From NCBI GenBank assembly GCA_913057775.1, contig CAJXOG010000001.1, positions 124,001 to 188,000 of the forward strand: a stretch of DNA of 64,000 nucleotides. Reading direction: 5' to 3'. The stretch's first letter is position 1. Every line of letters starts with the position of its first letter. Shown piece by piece: positions 1 through 8,264 of the stretch. Origin of the DNA: an uncultured Fodinibius sp. (lineage in GTDB: Bacteria; Bacteroidota; Rhodothermia; Balneolales; Balneolaceae). The position numbers and the translations under genes are program-made. Under the pieces are notes generated by a model. The model had not been told where the DNA came from. It did no database searches and worked only from the letters and a program-made list of their open reading frames with translations.

Positions 1-1
1 T

Positions 2-229
2 ATGTATCACGATCAGGGACTAATTCCATTTAAAACACTTTCTTTTGGCGGTGGAGTTAATTTTACCGCCGGACTTCCGATCATTCGCACATCTCCGGAC
101 CATGGAACAGCTTTTGATATAGCCGGACAAAACAAGGCAAATCCGTCATCATTTATCGAAGCTCTTAAGCTTGCTTCAGAACTTATTGAACATCGAAACA
201 AACAGGTATCAAAGGATGAGCACCAATAA
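2..229 (+). CDS. pdxA: 4-hydroxythreonine-4-phosphate dehydrogenase PdxA, C-terminal fragment (cut by window edge)
   Basis: This is the last 75 codons of PdxA; the gene begins before the window. PdxA oxidises 4-phosphohydroxy-L-threonine with NAD in the DXP-dependent pyridoxal phosphate pathway and acts in the cytoplasm. The visible part carries the family's metal-binding motif YHDQG at the very start, followed by GVNFTAGLP and the [12 protein letters not shown] block typical of the C-terminal domain. The end overlaps the next gene by 14 bases, so the two are probably cotranscribed. The first codon shown is not the true start. Family assignment is secure from the motifs. Confidence 0.95.
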   Translation: MYHDQGLIPFKTLSFGGGVNFTAGLPIIRTSPDHGTAFDIAGQNKANPSSFIEALKLASELIEHRNKQVSKDEHQ

Positions 230-1010
230 CACCGAACAGCATCCGGAATACTCCAAACTGGCTGATATTTATGATGCTGTTATGGAAGATGTTGATTATG
301 AGTTATGGGCAGATTTTATCGATGCTATCATGCTCGAGCACCATCCTGATCCTGTAGATATTCTGGAACTTGCCTGTGGTACGGGTTCTGTTTCGCTTTT
401 TTTGGATGAGTTGGAGTGCTATAACGTGATGGGGACTGACAAATCATTACAGATGATCCAAAAAGCCCGTGAGAAAAATAAAGCTATGCGTTGCAATGTC
501 GATTTTAAGGTTATGGATTTCTTGGATCTGCAGCTCGACCGCACTTTTGACGCTGCATTTAGTGTTTTTGACAGTATCAACTATCTTCAGAATGCCGATG
601 AAGTACTAAGATTTCTGAATGAGACAGCGTCATTCCTCAATCCCGGCGGTCTACTCATTTTTGATTTTACAACGCCCAAAAATTCCATACAGGCTATTGA
701 ATATCTAAATAACGAAGAGGGTTATACCGAGGATAACTACCGCTATTTTCGGAAAAGCAGTTACGATGCCGAAAACCAACTGCATGAAAACACCTTTCGA
801 ATAGAAAAACTTGCTGACGATCAGGAGACCGTCGTGCAGGAATTCAGCGAAGTTCATCAGCAAAGGATCTATACCCTGCAACAAATGCTTGATATTATCG
901 ATCAAACAACGTATAACATACGAGCAAAATATAGCGGTTTCGACTTTGAGGAAGCCGATGACCATAGTTTACGAATCACAATGGTATTACAATGTCCCAG
1001 CAATCAGTAA
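216..1010 (+). CDS. class I SAM-dependent methyltransferase
   Basis: A 264-residue cytoplasmic methyltransferase. The glycine-rich SAM-binding motif I ([14 protein letters not shown]) sits near residue 50. It is followed by the acidic end of strand 2 (GTDKSLQMI), [14 protein letters not shown] as the post-motif and [11 protein letters not shown] as motif III, the order of the Methyltransf_25 type. I chose the ATG at 216 rather than the upstream in-frame start at 171: 216 gives a 14-base overlap with pdxA instead of 59 and puts an AAAGG just before it. The gene overlaps the downstream FtsE-like ATPase by 19 bases. The substrate cannot be told from the sequence. Confidence 0.85.
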   Translation: MSTNNTEQHPEYSKLADIYDAVMEDVDYELWADFIDAIMLEHHPDPVDILELACGTGSVSLFLDELECYNVMGTDKSLQMIQKAREKNKAMRCNVDFKVMDFLDLQLDRTFDAAFSVFDSINYLQNADEVLRFLNETASFLNPGGLLIFDFTTPKNSIQAIEYLNNEEGYTEDNYRYFRKSSYDAENQLHENTFRIEKLADDQETVVQEFSEVHQQRIYTLQQMLDIIDQTTYNIRAKYSGFDFEEADDHSLRITMVLQCPSNQ

Positions 1011-1675
1011 TTGAATTTTCGAACGTAACAGTATCTTACGATCACCAGCCGGTGCTCGACAACGTTAACTTTTCGCTTGATAACGGTGAATTCACCTATT
1101 TAATTGGTCAAACCGGAGCCGGTAAAAGTTCGTTTCTGCGACTCATTTATCGAGACTTGCTACCCGATTCCGGCAACGTTCGCGTAGCCGATCTGGATGT
1201 TACCTCTCTTCCCGATAAAAAGGTACCCTATCTCCGGCGCAGACTTGGTATCGTATTTCAAGATTTCCAACTTCTTCCTGACCGATCGGTATATGATAAT
1301 GTGGCCTTTTCGTTGCAAGTAACGGGAGAAAAGAAAAGCTATATCAAGCAGCGGGTGGTTGAAGTACTGGGGATGGTTGGATTAAGCCACAAACGAAAAA
1401 ATATGCCCAGTGACCTATCTGGGGGCGAAAAACAGCGTGTAGTCATTGCCCGAGCATTGGCCAATGAGCCGCGTATTATGCTGGCCGACGAACCCACGGG
1501 CAATCTTGACCCCGAAGCCTCAGCCTCCATTATGGAGCTCCTCAAACAGATCAATAACAGGGGTATGGCTGTACTGATGGTAACCCATGACTATGATACC
1601 GTTAAACAATATCCCTATCGGACATTAAAACTGGAAAGAGGAAAAATCAAAGAAATGGCAACTGAAAAACTATAA
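992..1675 (+). CDS. ftsE: FtsE-type ABC transporter ATP-binding protein
   Basis: A 227-residue ATPase with every ABC hallmark: Walker [10 protein letters not shown] near residue 41, Q-loop FQDFQLLPD, signature LSGGEKQR, Walker B IMLADEPT and the H-loop VTHDYD. Length and the [18 protein letters not shown] stretch are typical of FtsE, which with the membrane protein FtsX controls peptidoglycan hydrolases at the division septum. No ftsX lies next to it; in Bacteroidota the two are often apart, so that is not a sign of loss. The MacB/LolD ATPases are close relatives and remain an alternative. It overlaps the methyltransferase by 19 bases, so it is the last gene of the pdxA-MTase-ftsE run. Confidence 0.85.
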   Translation: MSQQSVIEFSNVTVSYDHQPVLDNVNFSLDNGEFTYLIGQTGAGKSSFLRLIYRDLLPDSGNVRVADLDVTSLPDKKVPYLRRRLGIVFQDFQLLPDRSVYDNVAFSLQVTGEKKSYIKQRVVEVLGMVGLSHKRKNMPSDLSGGEKQRVVIARALANEPRIMLADEPTGNLDPEASASIMELLKQINNRGMAVLMVTHDYDTVKQYPYRTLKLERGKIKEMATEKL

Positions 1676-1769
1676 TATCGGCTTATATTTTCCTTTATAA
1701 CTGCCGGATTTTATCGATTATCATCGATTGCAAAATTCCATTGAACTGTTCATTGAATTCTGTTCTTCT

Positions 1770-2462
1770 ATGAAATCCTTTCAAGCTGCCATTCTCATAA
1801 GCACCATAATATTTCTTTCTGCTTATCCTGTATCAGCTCAAAGCGGTACCTATGCAACTCCATCCATACAACCCGGAGCTATATCTTTGCAAAGCAGTAC
1901 TGCGGTATACAATCCCTCCATTTCTAGATTGTGGTTACAATTCGGTTCGGGTGTTGTATTAGGTGCTGCCGGTGGACTTTTAGGAGGTGTCGGCGGATTT
2001 GCGGCAAACGGATTTAACGATGATTTCAATGCTATTGGTCCTGTGTTATTAGGAACTTCAATAGGATATTTAACAGGTGGTGCTCTCGGGATATATTTAG
2101 TTGCAAACTCAAGTTCCTACGATGCTTCTTTCGGCTATATAATTTTGGGTAATATTGTTGGTGCTGGAGTCGGGATCGGAGGAATCCTTTTGGCAGAGAA
2201 TACATTCAAAGGAGATGCTCCAAAAACATTAGATGTTGGACTTGCATTTTCTTCCGTAATTATTGGGGGAATAATCGCAAATAGCCTAACTATTAAAAAG
2301 AGATCCAATCAATCATCAGCACTTTTCAACATATCAGATAGTAATTCACAATTAGCTATACCATCAATAAAACTGACTAAAACGAACCATGTAAATTTTG
2401 ATAAAATGGAAATGCGGAATTCCTATTCTCCAACGATAAAACTGTTAAACATTTCTTTGTAA
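1770..2462 (+). CDS. exported glycine-rich protein of unknown function
   Basis: A 230-residue protein I do not recognise. The ATG at 1770 begins a clean signal peptide (MKSFQAAILISTIIFLSAYP ending in SAQ), so I prefer it to the TTG at 1728. After about 30 polar residues come glycine-rich hydrophobic stretches (near residues 55-80, 88-110, 120-145 and 155-180) with GAAGGLLGGVGG-like patterns, then a polar tail rich in Asn, Ser and Lys. Such stretches could be membrane hairpins or glycine-zipper helices. The gene is more AT-rich than its neighbours and stands alone between ftsE and queG. Confidence 0.6.
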   Translation: MKSFQAAILISTIIFLSAYPVSAQSGTYATPSIQPGAISLQSSTAVYNPSISRLWLQFGSGVVLGAAGGLLGGVGGFAANGFNDDFNAIGPVLLGTSIGYLTGGALGIYLVANSSSYDASFGYIILGNIVGAGVGIGGILLAENTFKGDAPKTLDVGLAFSSVIIGGIIANSLTIKKRSNQSSALFNISDSNSQLAIPSIKLTKTNHVNFDKMEMRNSYSPTIKLLNISL

Positions 2463-2509
2463 ATACGTTACCTTTCAACAACTTAACTGTACCAAACTTT
2501 TTTGATAAA

Positions 2510-3463
2510 ATGAATCTCCGCGAGCGGACACAAAAAGTACGGGAATATGCCCTTCGATTAGGTTTTAACGATTGCGGATTTGCCAAAGCCGGTCGGCTCG
2601 AAAAGGAAGAACGACGACTGCGAGAGTGGTTGAACCAAGATCGACACGGAACGATGGGTTGGATGGAAAATCATTTCGAGAAACGGGTTGATCCTACTAA
2701 GCTTGTTCCCGGATCTCGATCTATTGTCTCGGTTGTTGGAAGTTATTTTCATCCTGATCACGAACGTCAAATGCAACAGGATAATAAGCCAAAGATTGCC
2801 AAATATGCTCAAGGACGTGATTATCACAAAGTATATAAGAAGAAACTAAAAAAGCTTTTTGCTCAAACCAGAGAACTTTTGGGCGGACTCGAAGGACGTG
2901 TTTTCGTGGATTCCGCTCCGGTTTTAGACAAAGCCTGGGCGGTAAGGTCAGGACTCGGATGGATGGGTAAAAATTCGAATATTCTGAATAAGAATCTGGG
3001 TTCATTCTTTTTTATTGGTGAAATGATCGTGGACGCTGAATTTAACTATGATACGCCGGTAACCGACCACTGCGGCAGCTGTACTCGATGTATTGATGCT
3101 TGCCCTACCAACGCTATTTATGAACCTTACAGAGTAGATGCCACCAAGTGTATCTCTTATCTGACCATCGAACTGAAAGAAGAAATTCCAGAAGAACATC
3201 GAGATGATCTTGCCGGATGGATGTTTGGCTGTGATATCTGTCAGGATGTTTGCCCCTGGAACCGTGACGCCACATACGGCGAGATGGATGACCTGTTTCC
3301 CCGGGATAAAATATTAGATCATGACATCAATTACTGGGAAGAACTGGATATTCCCCAATACGATGCTCTTTTCGAGGGAAGTGCAATCAGACGGGCTAAA
3401 TTTGAGAAGTACAAAGATAACGTAGCCGCTGCAGCACAAAGTCTGCAACAAGATCAGTCATAG
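2510..3463 (+). CDS. queG: epoxyqueuosine reductase QueG
   Basis: A 317-residue iron-sulfur, cobalamin-dependent enzyme that reduces epoxyqueuosine to queuosine in tRNA, the last step of queuosine synthesis. The N-terminal reductase region contains GLGWMGKNSNIL. Two 4Fe-4S cysteine clusters follow: DHCGSCTRCIDACPTNAI near residue 187 and GCDICQDVCPWN near 243. Length fits the form without C-terminal HEAT repeats. The ATG at 2510 follows an AT-rich leader with no clear Shine-Dalgarno sequence. The stop lies two bases from the stop of the convergent sigma-factor gene. No other queuosine gene is in the window. Confidence 0.95.
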   Translation: MNLRERTQKVREYALRLGFNDCGFAKAGRLEKEERRLREWLNQDRHGTMGWMENHFEKRVDPTKLVPGSRSIVSVVGSYFHPDHERQMQQDNKPKIAKYAQGRDYHKVYKKKLKKLFAQTRELLGGLEGRVFVDSAPVLDKAWAVRSGLGWMGKNSNILNKNLGSFFFIGEMIVDAEFNYDTPVTDHCGSCTRCIDACPTNAIYEPYRVDATKCISYLTIELKEEIPEEHRDDLAGWMFGCDICQDVCPWNRDATYGEMDDLFPRDKILDHDINYWEELDIPQYDALFEGSAIRRAKFEKYKDNVAAAAQSLQQDQS

Positions 3464-3465
3464 CT

Positions 3466-4104
3466 TTAGAAGCGATGTCGCTTATCTTTGAGGGCTTTGT
3501 AAAGCAGTTCACGAGCTCTGAATATATGAGCCTTTACAGTACCAAGTGGCTTATCAAGGATATCTGATATTTCTTTATAGCTTTTCTCCTCCATATGCCG
3601 TAATTCAATCACTTTCCGATATTTTTTGGGAAGGTCATCAATAGCATTTTGTACAATCTCTTTACGCTGCTTTTTGATGATATCACGGTCGGTGCTGGCG
3701 GACTCATCTGGCAGCTGCATTTCCATCTCCCCATCCTTGGTTTTCATGGGCTTATCGATGGAGAGTGTTTTTAACTTTTTCTTACGCAAGTAATCAATAG
3801 TATTGTTAGTGGCAATACGATATAACCACGTTGAAAAAGCGTAATTGGTACTGTAGGTATTTAAATTATCAAATGCCTTAACAAACGCTTCTTGAACGAG
3901 GTCTTCGACCTGTTCGCGATCTTTTACCATCTTTAGGATATGGAAATAGAGGGCACGTTCATACTTGTCAACAAGCTTCTTGTAAGCTTTTTCATCTCCT
4001 CCCTTGGCTTTTTTGACAAGCACGTCGTCCTCAAGACTGCTTTCAGATGCATTTTCTCGAGGCGAATCAGATGTTTTTGAGTTCGAAGCGTTTGAATCAG
4101 ACAT
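3466..4104 (-). CDS. RNA polymerase sigma factor, ECF/sigma-70 family
   Basis: A 212-residue sigma factor. Residues 1-27 are a Ser/Asp-rich tail. Region 2 runs from about 30 to 105, with the core-binding helix EDLVQEAFVKAFDNL and the -10-reading part FSTWLYRIATNNTIDYLRKK. A charged linker follows, then region 4 at about 150-205 with YKEISDILDKPLGTVKAHIFRARELL as the helix-turn-helix. No anti-sigma factor gene is adjacent, so the input is unknown; a constitutive RpoE-like role is possible. It is convergent with queG. Upstream (4105-4250) I see no promoter that I can defend. Confidence 0.9.
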   Translation of the reverse strand: MSDSNASNSKTSDSPRENASESSLEDDVLVKKAKGGDEKAYKKLVDKYERALYFHILKMVKDREQVEDLVQEAFVKAFDNLNTYSTNYAFSTWLYRIATNNTIDYLRKKKLKTLSIDKPMKTKDGEMEMQLPDESASTDRDIIKKQRKEIVQNAIDDLPKKYRKVIELRHMEEKSYKEISDILDKPLGTVKAHIFRARELLYKALKDKRHRF

Positions 4105-4251
4105 TCCCAGTTATGACAGGAAAATAATTACTTAGTTTAATTTCGGTTCAAACTTAGTAAAAGTGTCGCTTTATTCCCACCTCAAATCATTTTTCGATTA
4201 TTACTACCTTTTAAAAGATTTGTAACCTTAGAGAGAAGAATTACTAAATGA

Positions 4252-4665
4252 ATCGGGATTGGCTTTAAATTTGGAAGTGGACTTGTTTATGGAACTGAAG
4301 TCGAAAGTATTGGTATTGAAATAGATGCTGTAGGGTTTAACTGGTGACTTAAGAGGCGCTTCCGATTTAAAATACTTTTCCCAAATTCGCCAAGTGGGGT
4401 TGATAGTACTATCTGAGGGCTCAATGAAAACGTGCATTATGCCTTATTTTCGCAGGCTAACGCAAAAGTTTATGGCTTGACCGGTTTAAACTATATAAGT
4501 CAGGAAATTTCAGGAGGAGGGTCGTCAATATCAGCTTCTGAAACCTGATTAAACCTTGGTGGTGCAGAGTTCGGTTTAGGCTATGCTACACTCTAAACAG
4601 AACTCAAATATGCCATTAGTGACTGGGATCAGTTAGACCTCTCAGCAGGTTTACGATTGAACTGT
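4252..4665 (+). pseudogene. decayed outer-membrane beta-barrel protein gene (four in-frame stops)
   Basis: Reading one plus-strand frame through this stretch gives a barrel-like protein: GFKFGSGLVYGTEVESIGIE, later NVHYALFSQANAKVYGLTGL, then LNLGGAEFGLGYATL and ELKYAISDWDQLDLSAGLRL. Alternating polar/hydrophobic strands, Gly turns and the closing strand fit a small OmpA/OMP_b-brl-like barrel. The frame is broken by TGA at 4345, 4414 and 4546 and TAA at 4594, with no frameshift. The N-terminal signal peptide is missing upstream, and the frame runs on without a natural end before the ppx gene. I call it a pseudogene; the family name is inference from pattern. Confidence 0.65.
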
Positions 4666-4721
4666 AATACAACCGGTAAATATTTATTTATCAAAGGCGT
4701 TTTTAAAAAGGAAGCACCTTT

Positions 4722-5636
4722 TTATTTAGTCCTATTTGCCAAGATAGTGCCATGCCGTATCCCACCCGTTGATGTTACCAGTTTTTCAAAATTGTACTTG
4801 GTCATAAATTCATCCAGTATAAGCAGTCCCGCAAAGAAAATATCACCCCTCCCCTTCATCACCGTCGGATATTTTTGTTCAATTTTCTTGGATGTATAGT
4901 CACGAAATCTTTCAATATAGTTTTTGAGTCTTTCTTTAGTAATAATATGTCCGGATAACAATTCGGAATCATAAAAGCTTAATTCCAAATCAATAAAGGC
5001 CAGCGAAGTGACCGTCCCGGCAACACCAGCCAGTGTTGTCTCATCGTTAATATTGAACTCATACTCCCCTAAAACCCTTTGTATTTCATTGCGGCATTTT
5101 TGTATTTGCAAATCTGTGGGCGGATTACTTTTCAGGAATCGCTCTGTAAAACGAACACATCCCATATTGTAAGAATAACGATCTTCTAATTCTTCCTCTC
5201 CATAAGCTATTTCAGTACTTCCCCCGCCTATATCAATAATCATTTGCTGGCCGCCAATATTATCCAACACGCTTTGCGCCCCCAAAAAAGTATACTCTGC
5301 CTCCTCAACACCACTTAATATCTGAACTTGCAGTCCCGTTTCCTGTTCAACCAAGTTAATAAAATCAGCTCTATTTTTGGCGTCCCGGACAGCACTGGTT
5401 GCAGTCACAAAAATATCACTAACCTCAGGATAGTTTATATTAACTATCTCCTGAAACTCCTTCAGTGATTCTAAAACTCGTTGCATAGCTTCTTTTGAAA
5501 GCTCCTCGCTGTCATCAACTCCGGCTCCCAAACGCGGAACTTGCTGTTGCTCCTCAAGAATATTCAAGTATTGACCATCTTTGGTAGCAATCAGCAAGAG
5601 TGTTGTATTTGTCCCAATATCTATAGAAGCGTTCAC
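4722..5636 (-). CDS. Ppx/GppA family phosphatase (exopolyphosphatase-like)
   Basis: A 304-residue member of the ASKHA-fold Ppx/GppA family, which hydrolyses polyphosphate or pppGpp. The N-terminal phosphate loop (ASIDIGTNTTLLLIA), the middle SAVRDAKNR and the second loop IIDIGGGSTEIAYG are the family signatures, and GVAGTVTSLA is the C-terminal adenosine-type motif. It is the short form without an HD domain. Two GTG starts exist. I chose 5636 because it makes a 4-base GTGA overlap with prmA and begins right at the first strand; GTG at 5669 would add 11 charged residues inside prmA. Which substrate it prefers is not visible. Confidence 0.9.
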   Translation of the reverse strand: MNASIDIGTNTTLLLIATKDGQYLNILEEQQQVPRLGAGVDDSEELSKEAMQRVLESLKEFQEIVNINYPEVSDIFVTATSAVRDAKNRADFINLVEQETGLQVQILSGVEEAEYTFLGAQSVLDNIGGQQMIIDIGGGSTEIAYGEEELEDRYSYNMGCVRFTERFLKSNPPTDLQIQKCRNEIQRVLGEYEFNINDETTLAGVAGTVTSLAFIDLELSFYDSELLSGHIITKERLKNYIERFRDYTSKKIEQKYPTVMKGRGDIFFAGLLILDEFMTKYNFEKLVTSTGGIRHGTILANRTK

Positions 5637-6475
5637 TGTGCTGTCTTTTTCGCTTGAATGGCGATCCACTCGTTTTCTTGAGGGATATTTACAACTTGAT
5701 ATGAATCTTCCAGAACAGATAAAATGGATGATTTATCCTTATTAAGCAGACCCGAAAGCACCATCGATCCTCCCTTTTTTAGGACCCCATCCAGATCGGG
5801 AAAAATATCAAGAATTGTATTCCGTTCAATATTTGCTAAAACAACATCTGCCTTGTTTTGTTTTGACAGTACTTCCGAAGAACCTTTTTCTACTTTTATA
5901 TGCTGATCTACCTCGTTAAGTAAAATATTCTCCTTGGTATTTGAGATACTCCACTCATCAATATCAAAGGCAAAAGCGTGGCTGGCTCCGAGCTTGATAG
6001 CTGCAATCGATAAAATTCCTGTCCCGGTCCCCGCATCAATTATAAAGTCGTTATCTACAATAATATCAGGTAGCAAAGTTAAAATTAGGCGCGTTGTCTC
6101 ATGATAGCCCGTGCCGAATGACATCTTTGGATCGATCTCGAGCAGGATTTTATCTTCAGGCACCGTTTCTTCAGACCAAGTGGGCTTAATAAAAAAATCG
6201 CCAATCGTTTGCGCCTTAATCGTCTCCTCCCACTGCTTATTCCAATTTTGGTCGGCTACTACTTCTTCGGATTCGATAAATCCATCACCGGGATAAGCAG
6301 CAAGCAATGTATCAATACGCTCTCGATCACTAATCCCAAAATGTTTTTTTAAGATATACGTAATAACCTGGTTATCACGTTGCTCAAATCCATCAAATCC
6401 CATATCAAAAAGCTCAGCAATCAAAGGCTCTTGATACTTCTCAGCAATTTGTATGACCAGTTTTAAATACTTCAT
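5633..6475 (-). CDS. prmA: ribosomal protein L11 methyltransferase PrmA
   Basis: A 280-residue cytoplasmic enzyme that trimethylates ribosomal protein L11 with SAM. The N-terminal substrate-recognition domain covers about residues 1-95. The linker has the family block EIDPKMSFGTGYHETTRL at 114-130, then SAM motif I (IDAGTGTGILSIAAIKLG) at 146-163 and the acidic FAFDIDEWS. The NPPY-like catalytic position reads VLANIERN, as is usual for PrmA (ANI). The stop overlaps the GTG start of the Ppx/GppA gene, so the pair is translationally coupled. A 22-base gap separates it from the M28 peptidase gene upstream. Confidence 0.93.
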   Translation of the reverse strand: MKYLKLVIQIAEKYQEPLIAELFDMGFDGFEQRDNQVITYILKKHFGISDRERIDTLLAAYPGDGFIESEEVVADQNWNKQWEETIKAQTIGDFFIKPTWSEETVPEDKILLEIDPKMSFGTGYHETTRLILTLLPDIIVDNDFIIDAGTGTGILSIAAIKLGASHAFAFDIDEWSISNTKENILLNEVDQHIKVEKGSSEVLSKQNKADVVLANIERNTILDIFPDLDGVLKKGGSMVLSGLLNKDKSSILSVLEDSYQVVNIPQENEWIAIQAKKTAQ

Positions 6476-6497
6476 TTTATGGAATTACCGTAAAAAT

Positions 6498-7484
6498 CTA
6501 ATCAGAAACACTTATTCGATTATAAATGAGCTCAAGCAAAGTTTTCCCTACTCCATCCAAGGTTTTTTTGCTGATTATGGATAAGTTATCATTATGAGTA
6601 TGCCAGTAAGGAGCAAATTGAGAATTGTTTGAGCTCGGATTATGGCGAATAATATCAATCGTTGGGATACCTAGAATACGATTAATTACGACATGATCAT
6701 CAGAAATTTTGCTCCCCATCTGTTGTATAAATAGCTCATCAAAACCTTCTTCATCAGCAATAGACCAAACTTCATTGACCAGTGCCGGGGCAAACTGCAT
6801 CGAATATCCCTCTTTCGGAAACTGGGCATTTTGACCCCCTACCATATCCAACAAAATACTAAATCGTGGTGAATATCCTTCAACAGGTGGATTCTTAGCC
6901 CAATGGCGCGATCCTAAAAAATATTTAGATAAGTCGCCCTCCTTGCCATAATCCTCACCGTCAAATAACACAATATCTACGCCAATAGGAGGCGGTTGTT
7001 CTTCGAAAAGTCGTGCAAATTCTAATAATATTCCTACGCCACTGCCACCGTCGTCGGCTCCGAGAATGGGTTTATCTTGATTGGCAGAATCTTTGTCGGC
7101 ACGTGGACGCGTATCCCAATGGGCGCAAAGCATGATTCGATCACTGCTTTGTGGGTTAAATGAAGCAATTATGTTAGAAAGCGCCAACGTATCACCATTA
7201 TATCCCTTGGCAGTAAAATCCTGAGAATATACGTATCGCGCCCCAGCGTATTGCTCTAATGTATTTAGAAAATATCTTTTAGCCTGTTGATGCCCTTTTG
7301 AGTTGGGGTTCCGTGGGCCAAAATCCAACTGGCGTTCTATAAAGTGATAGGCACTATCAGCATTAAATTCCGGGACTTCGCGTCCCTGCTCCTCAAAATT
7401 CAATCGATCCTTTTCTCCTTCACTGCACGATAAAAAGATGAATGCAGCTCCTAGAATAAATAGCAAAAAACGAAAATTAGTCAT
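6498..7484 (-). CDS. M28-family lipoprotein, glutaminyl-peptide cyclotransferase-like
   Basis: A 328-residue zinc hydrolase fold anchored by lipid. From the ATG at 7484 there is a hydrophobic signal ending in the lipobox IFLSC, so I reject the longer start at 7538, which would put 18 polar residues first. Metal and active-site blocks follow in M28/QC order: MLCAHWDTRPRAD, ILGADDGGSGVGILLE, VLFDGEDYG, LLDMVGG and WHTHNDNLSIIS. This set is typical of bacterial glutaminyl cyclases, which form N-terminal pyroglutamate, though aminopeptidase activity cannot be excluded. The start overlaps the end of the upstream SDR gene by 8 bases, so the two are coupled. Confidence 0.87.
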   Translation of the reverse strand: MTNFRFLLFILGAAFIFLSCSEGEKDRLNFEEQGREVPEFNADSAYHFIERQLDFGPRNPNSKGHQQAKRYFLNTLEQYAGARYVYSQDFTAKGYNGDTLALSNIIASFNPQSSDRIMLCAHWDTRPRADKDSANQDKPILGADDGGSGVGILLEFARLFEEQPPPIGVDIVLFDGEDYGKEGDLSKYFLGSRHWAKNPPVEGYSPRFSILLDMVGGQNAQFPKEGYSMQFAPALVNEVWSIADEEGFDELFIQQMGSKISDDHVVINRILGIPTIDIIRHNPSSNNSQFAPYWHTHNDNLSIISKKTLDGVGKTLLELIYNRISVSD

Positions 7485-8247
7485 TATCTCGATGAACCAT
7501 CGTTGATGATGATTGAGCAACGGGAAAAACGATCGCATCCATAATATTTACATGAGAGGGTCGATTAGCCATAAAATGGACAATTTCAGCGATATCTTCA
7601 CCTACTAACGGTTTTATATCATCATAGACTTCATCAGCCCGATCTTTATCTCCTTTGAAACGAACTTCGCTAAATTCTGTTTCCACCAAGCCCGGAGATA
7701 CCATGCTTACTCGTACGTTGGTGCCATGCAGATCTTTTTTAGTGGCCTCTGTAAATCCTTTAACAGCATGCTTGGTAGCACAATATACCGATCCTCCCGG
7801 ATAGCTTTCGTGTCCTGCAATAGACCCGATATTAATAATATGACCACTATCACGTTCTTTCATCTGTGGTGATATCAAGCGGGTCATATTTAAAACCCCT
7901 TTTATATTAGTATCAACCATGGTATCCCAGTCTTCATGATCGGCATCAAAAATAGCATCAATTCCTTTTGCAAGACCAGCGTTATTAACCAGAATATCAA
8001 TAGGCTCCGAGAAATTATTTAGAAACTGTTGGGCTGCTTCACGATCTCTAACATCAAACGAAGCCAAAGCAACTTCAATATTGTTATGCTTTTCCAACTC
8101 CTGTTTTAACTCTTCAAGACGATTTTTACGGCGTCCGTTTATCACGAGATTACTGCCCGAATCAGCGAATATTTTCGCTATAGCTTTTCCAATACCGGCC
8201 GTAGCTCCCGTGATAAACGTCCATTTGCCCTTAATCCGATTTTGCAT
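7477..8247 (-). CDS. short-chain dehydrogenase/reductase (YdfG-like)
   Basis: A 256-residue NAD(P)-dependent oxidoreductase. The Rossmann motif TGATAGIGKA is at residues 13-22, NNAG near 88, the catalytic Ser in INIGSIAGHESYPG near 140 and YCATK near 155. The run NINGRRKNRLEEL-like after strand 2 (an Arg pair) suggests NADP preference. Overall order and the tail HVNIMDAIVFPVAQ resemble the YdfG group, which oxidises serine and 3-hydroxy acids; that substrate call is inference. It lies 17 bases from gatA and overlaps the M28 gene. Confidence 0.9.
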   Translation of the reverse strand: MQNRIKGKWTFITGATAGIGKAIAKIFADSGSNLVINGRRKNRLEELKQELEKHNNIEVALASFDVRDREAAQQFLNNFSEPIDILVNNAGLAKGIDAIFDADHEDWDTMVDTNIKGVLNMTRLISPQMKERDSGHIINIGSIAGHESYPGGSVYCATKHAVKGFTEATKKDLHGTNVRVSMVSPGLVETEFSEVRFKGDKDRADEVYDDIKPLVGEDIAEIVHFMANRPSHVNIMDAIVFPVAQSSSTMVHRDND

Positions 8248-8264
8248 ATGACTGTAATTAAGAA

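Noticed and set aside
4252-4665. Stop-codon recoding (TGA read as an amino acid) to rescue the barrel frame
   Set aside because: One of the four stops is TAA, the signal peptide is missing, and genuine genes around it end in TGA.
4657-4899. 80-residue plus-strand frame
   Set aside because: It runs mostly antisense into the Ppx/GppA gene; only its first residues belong to the decayed barrel frame.
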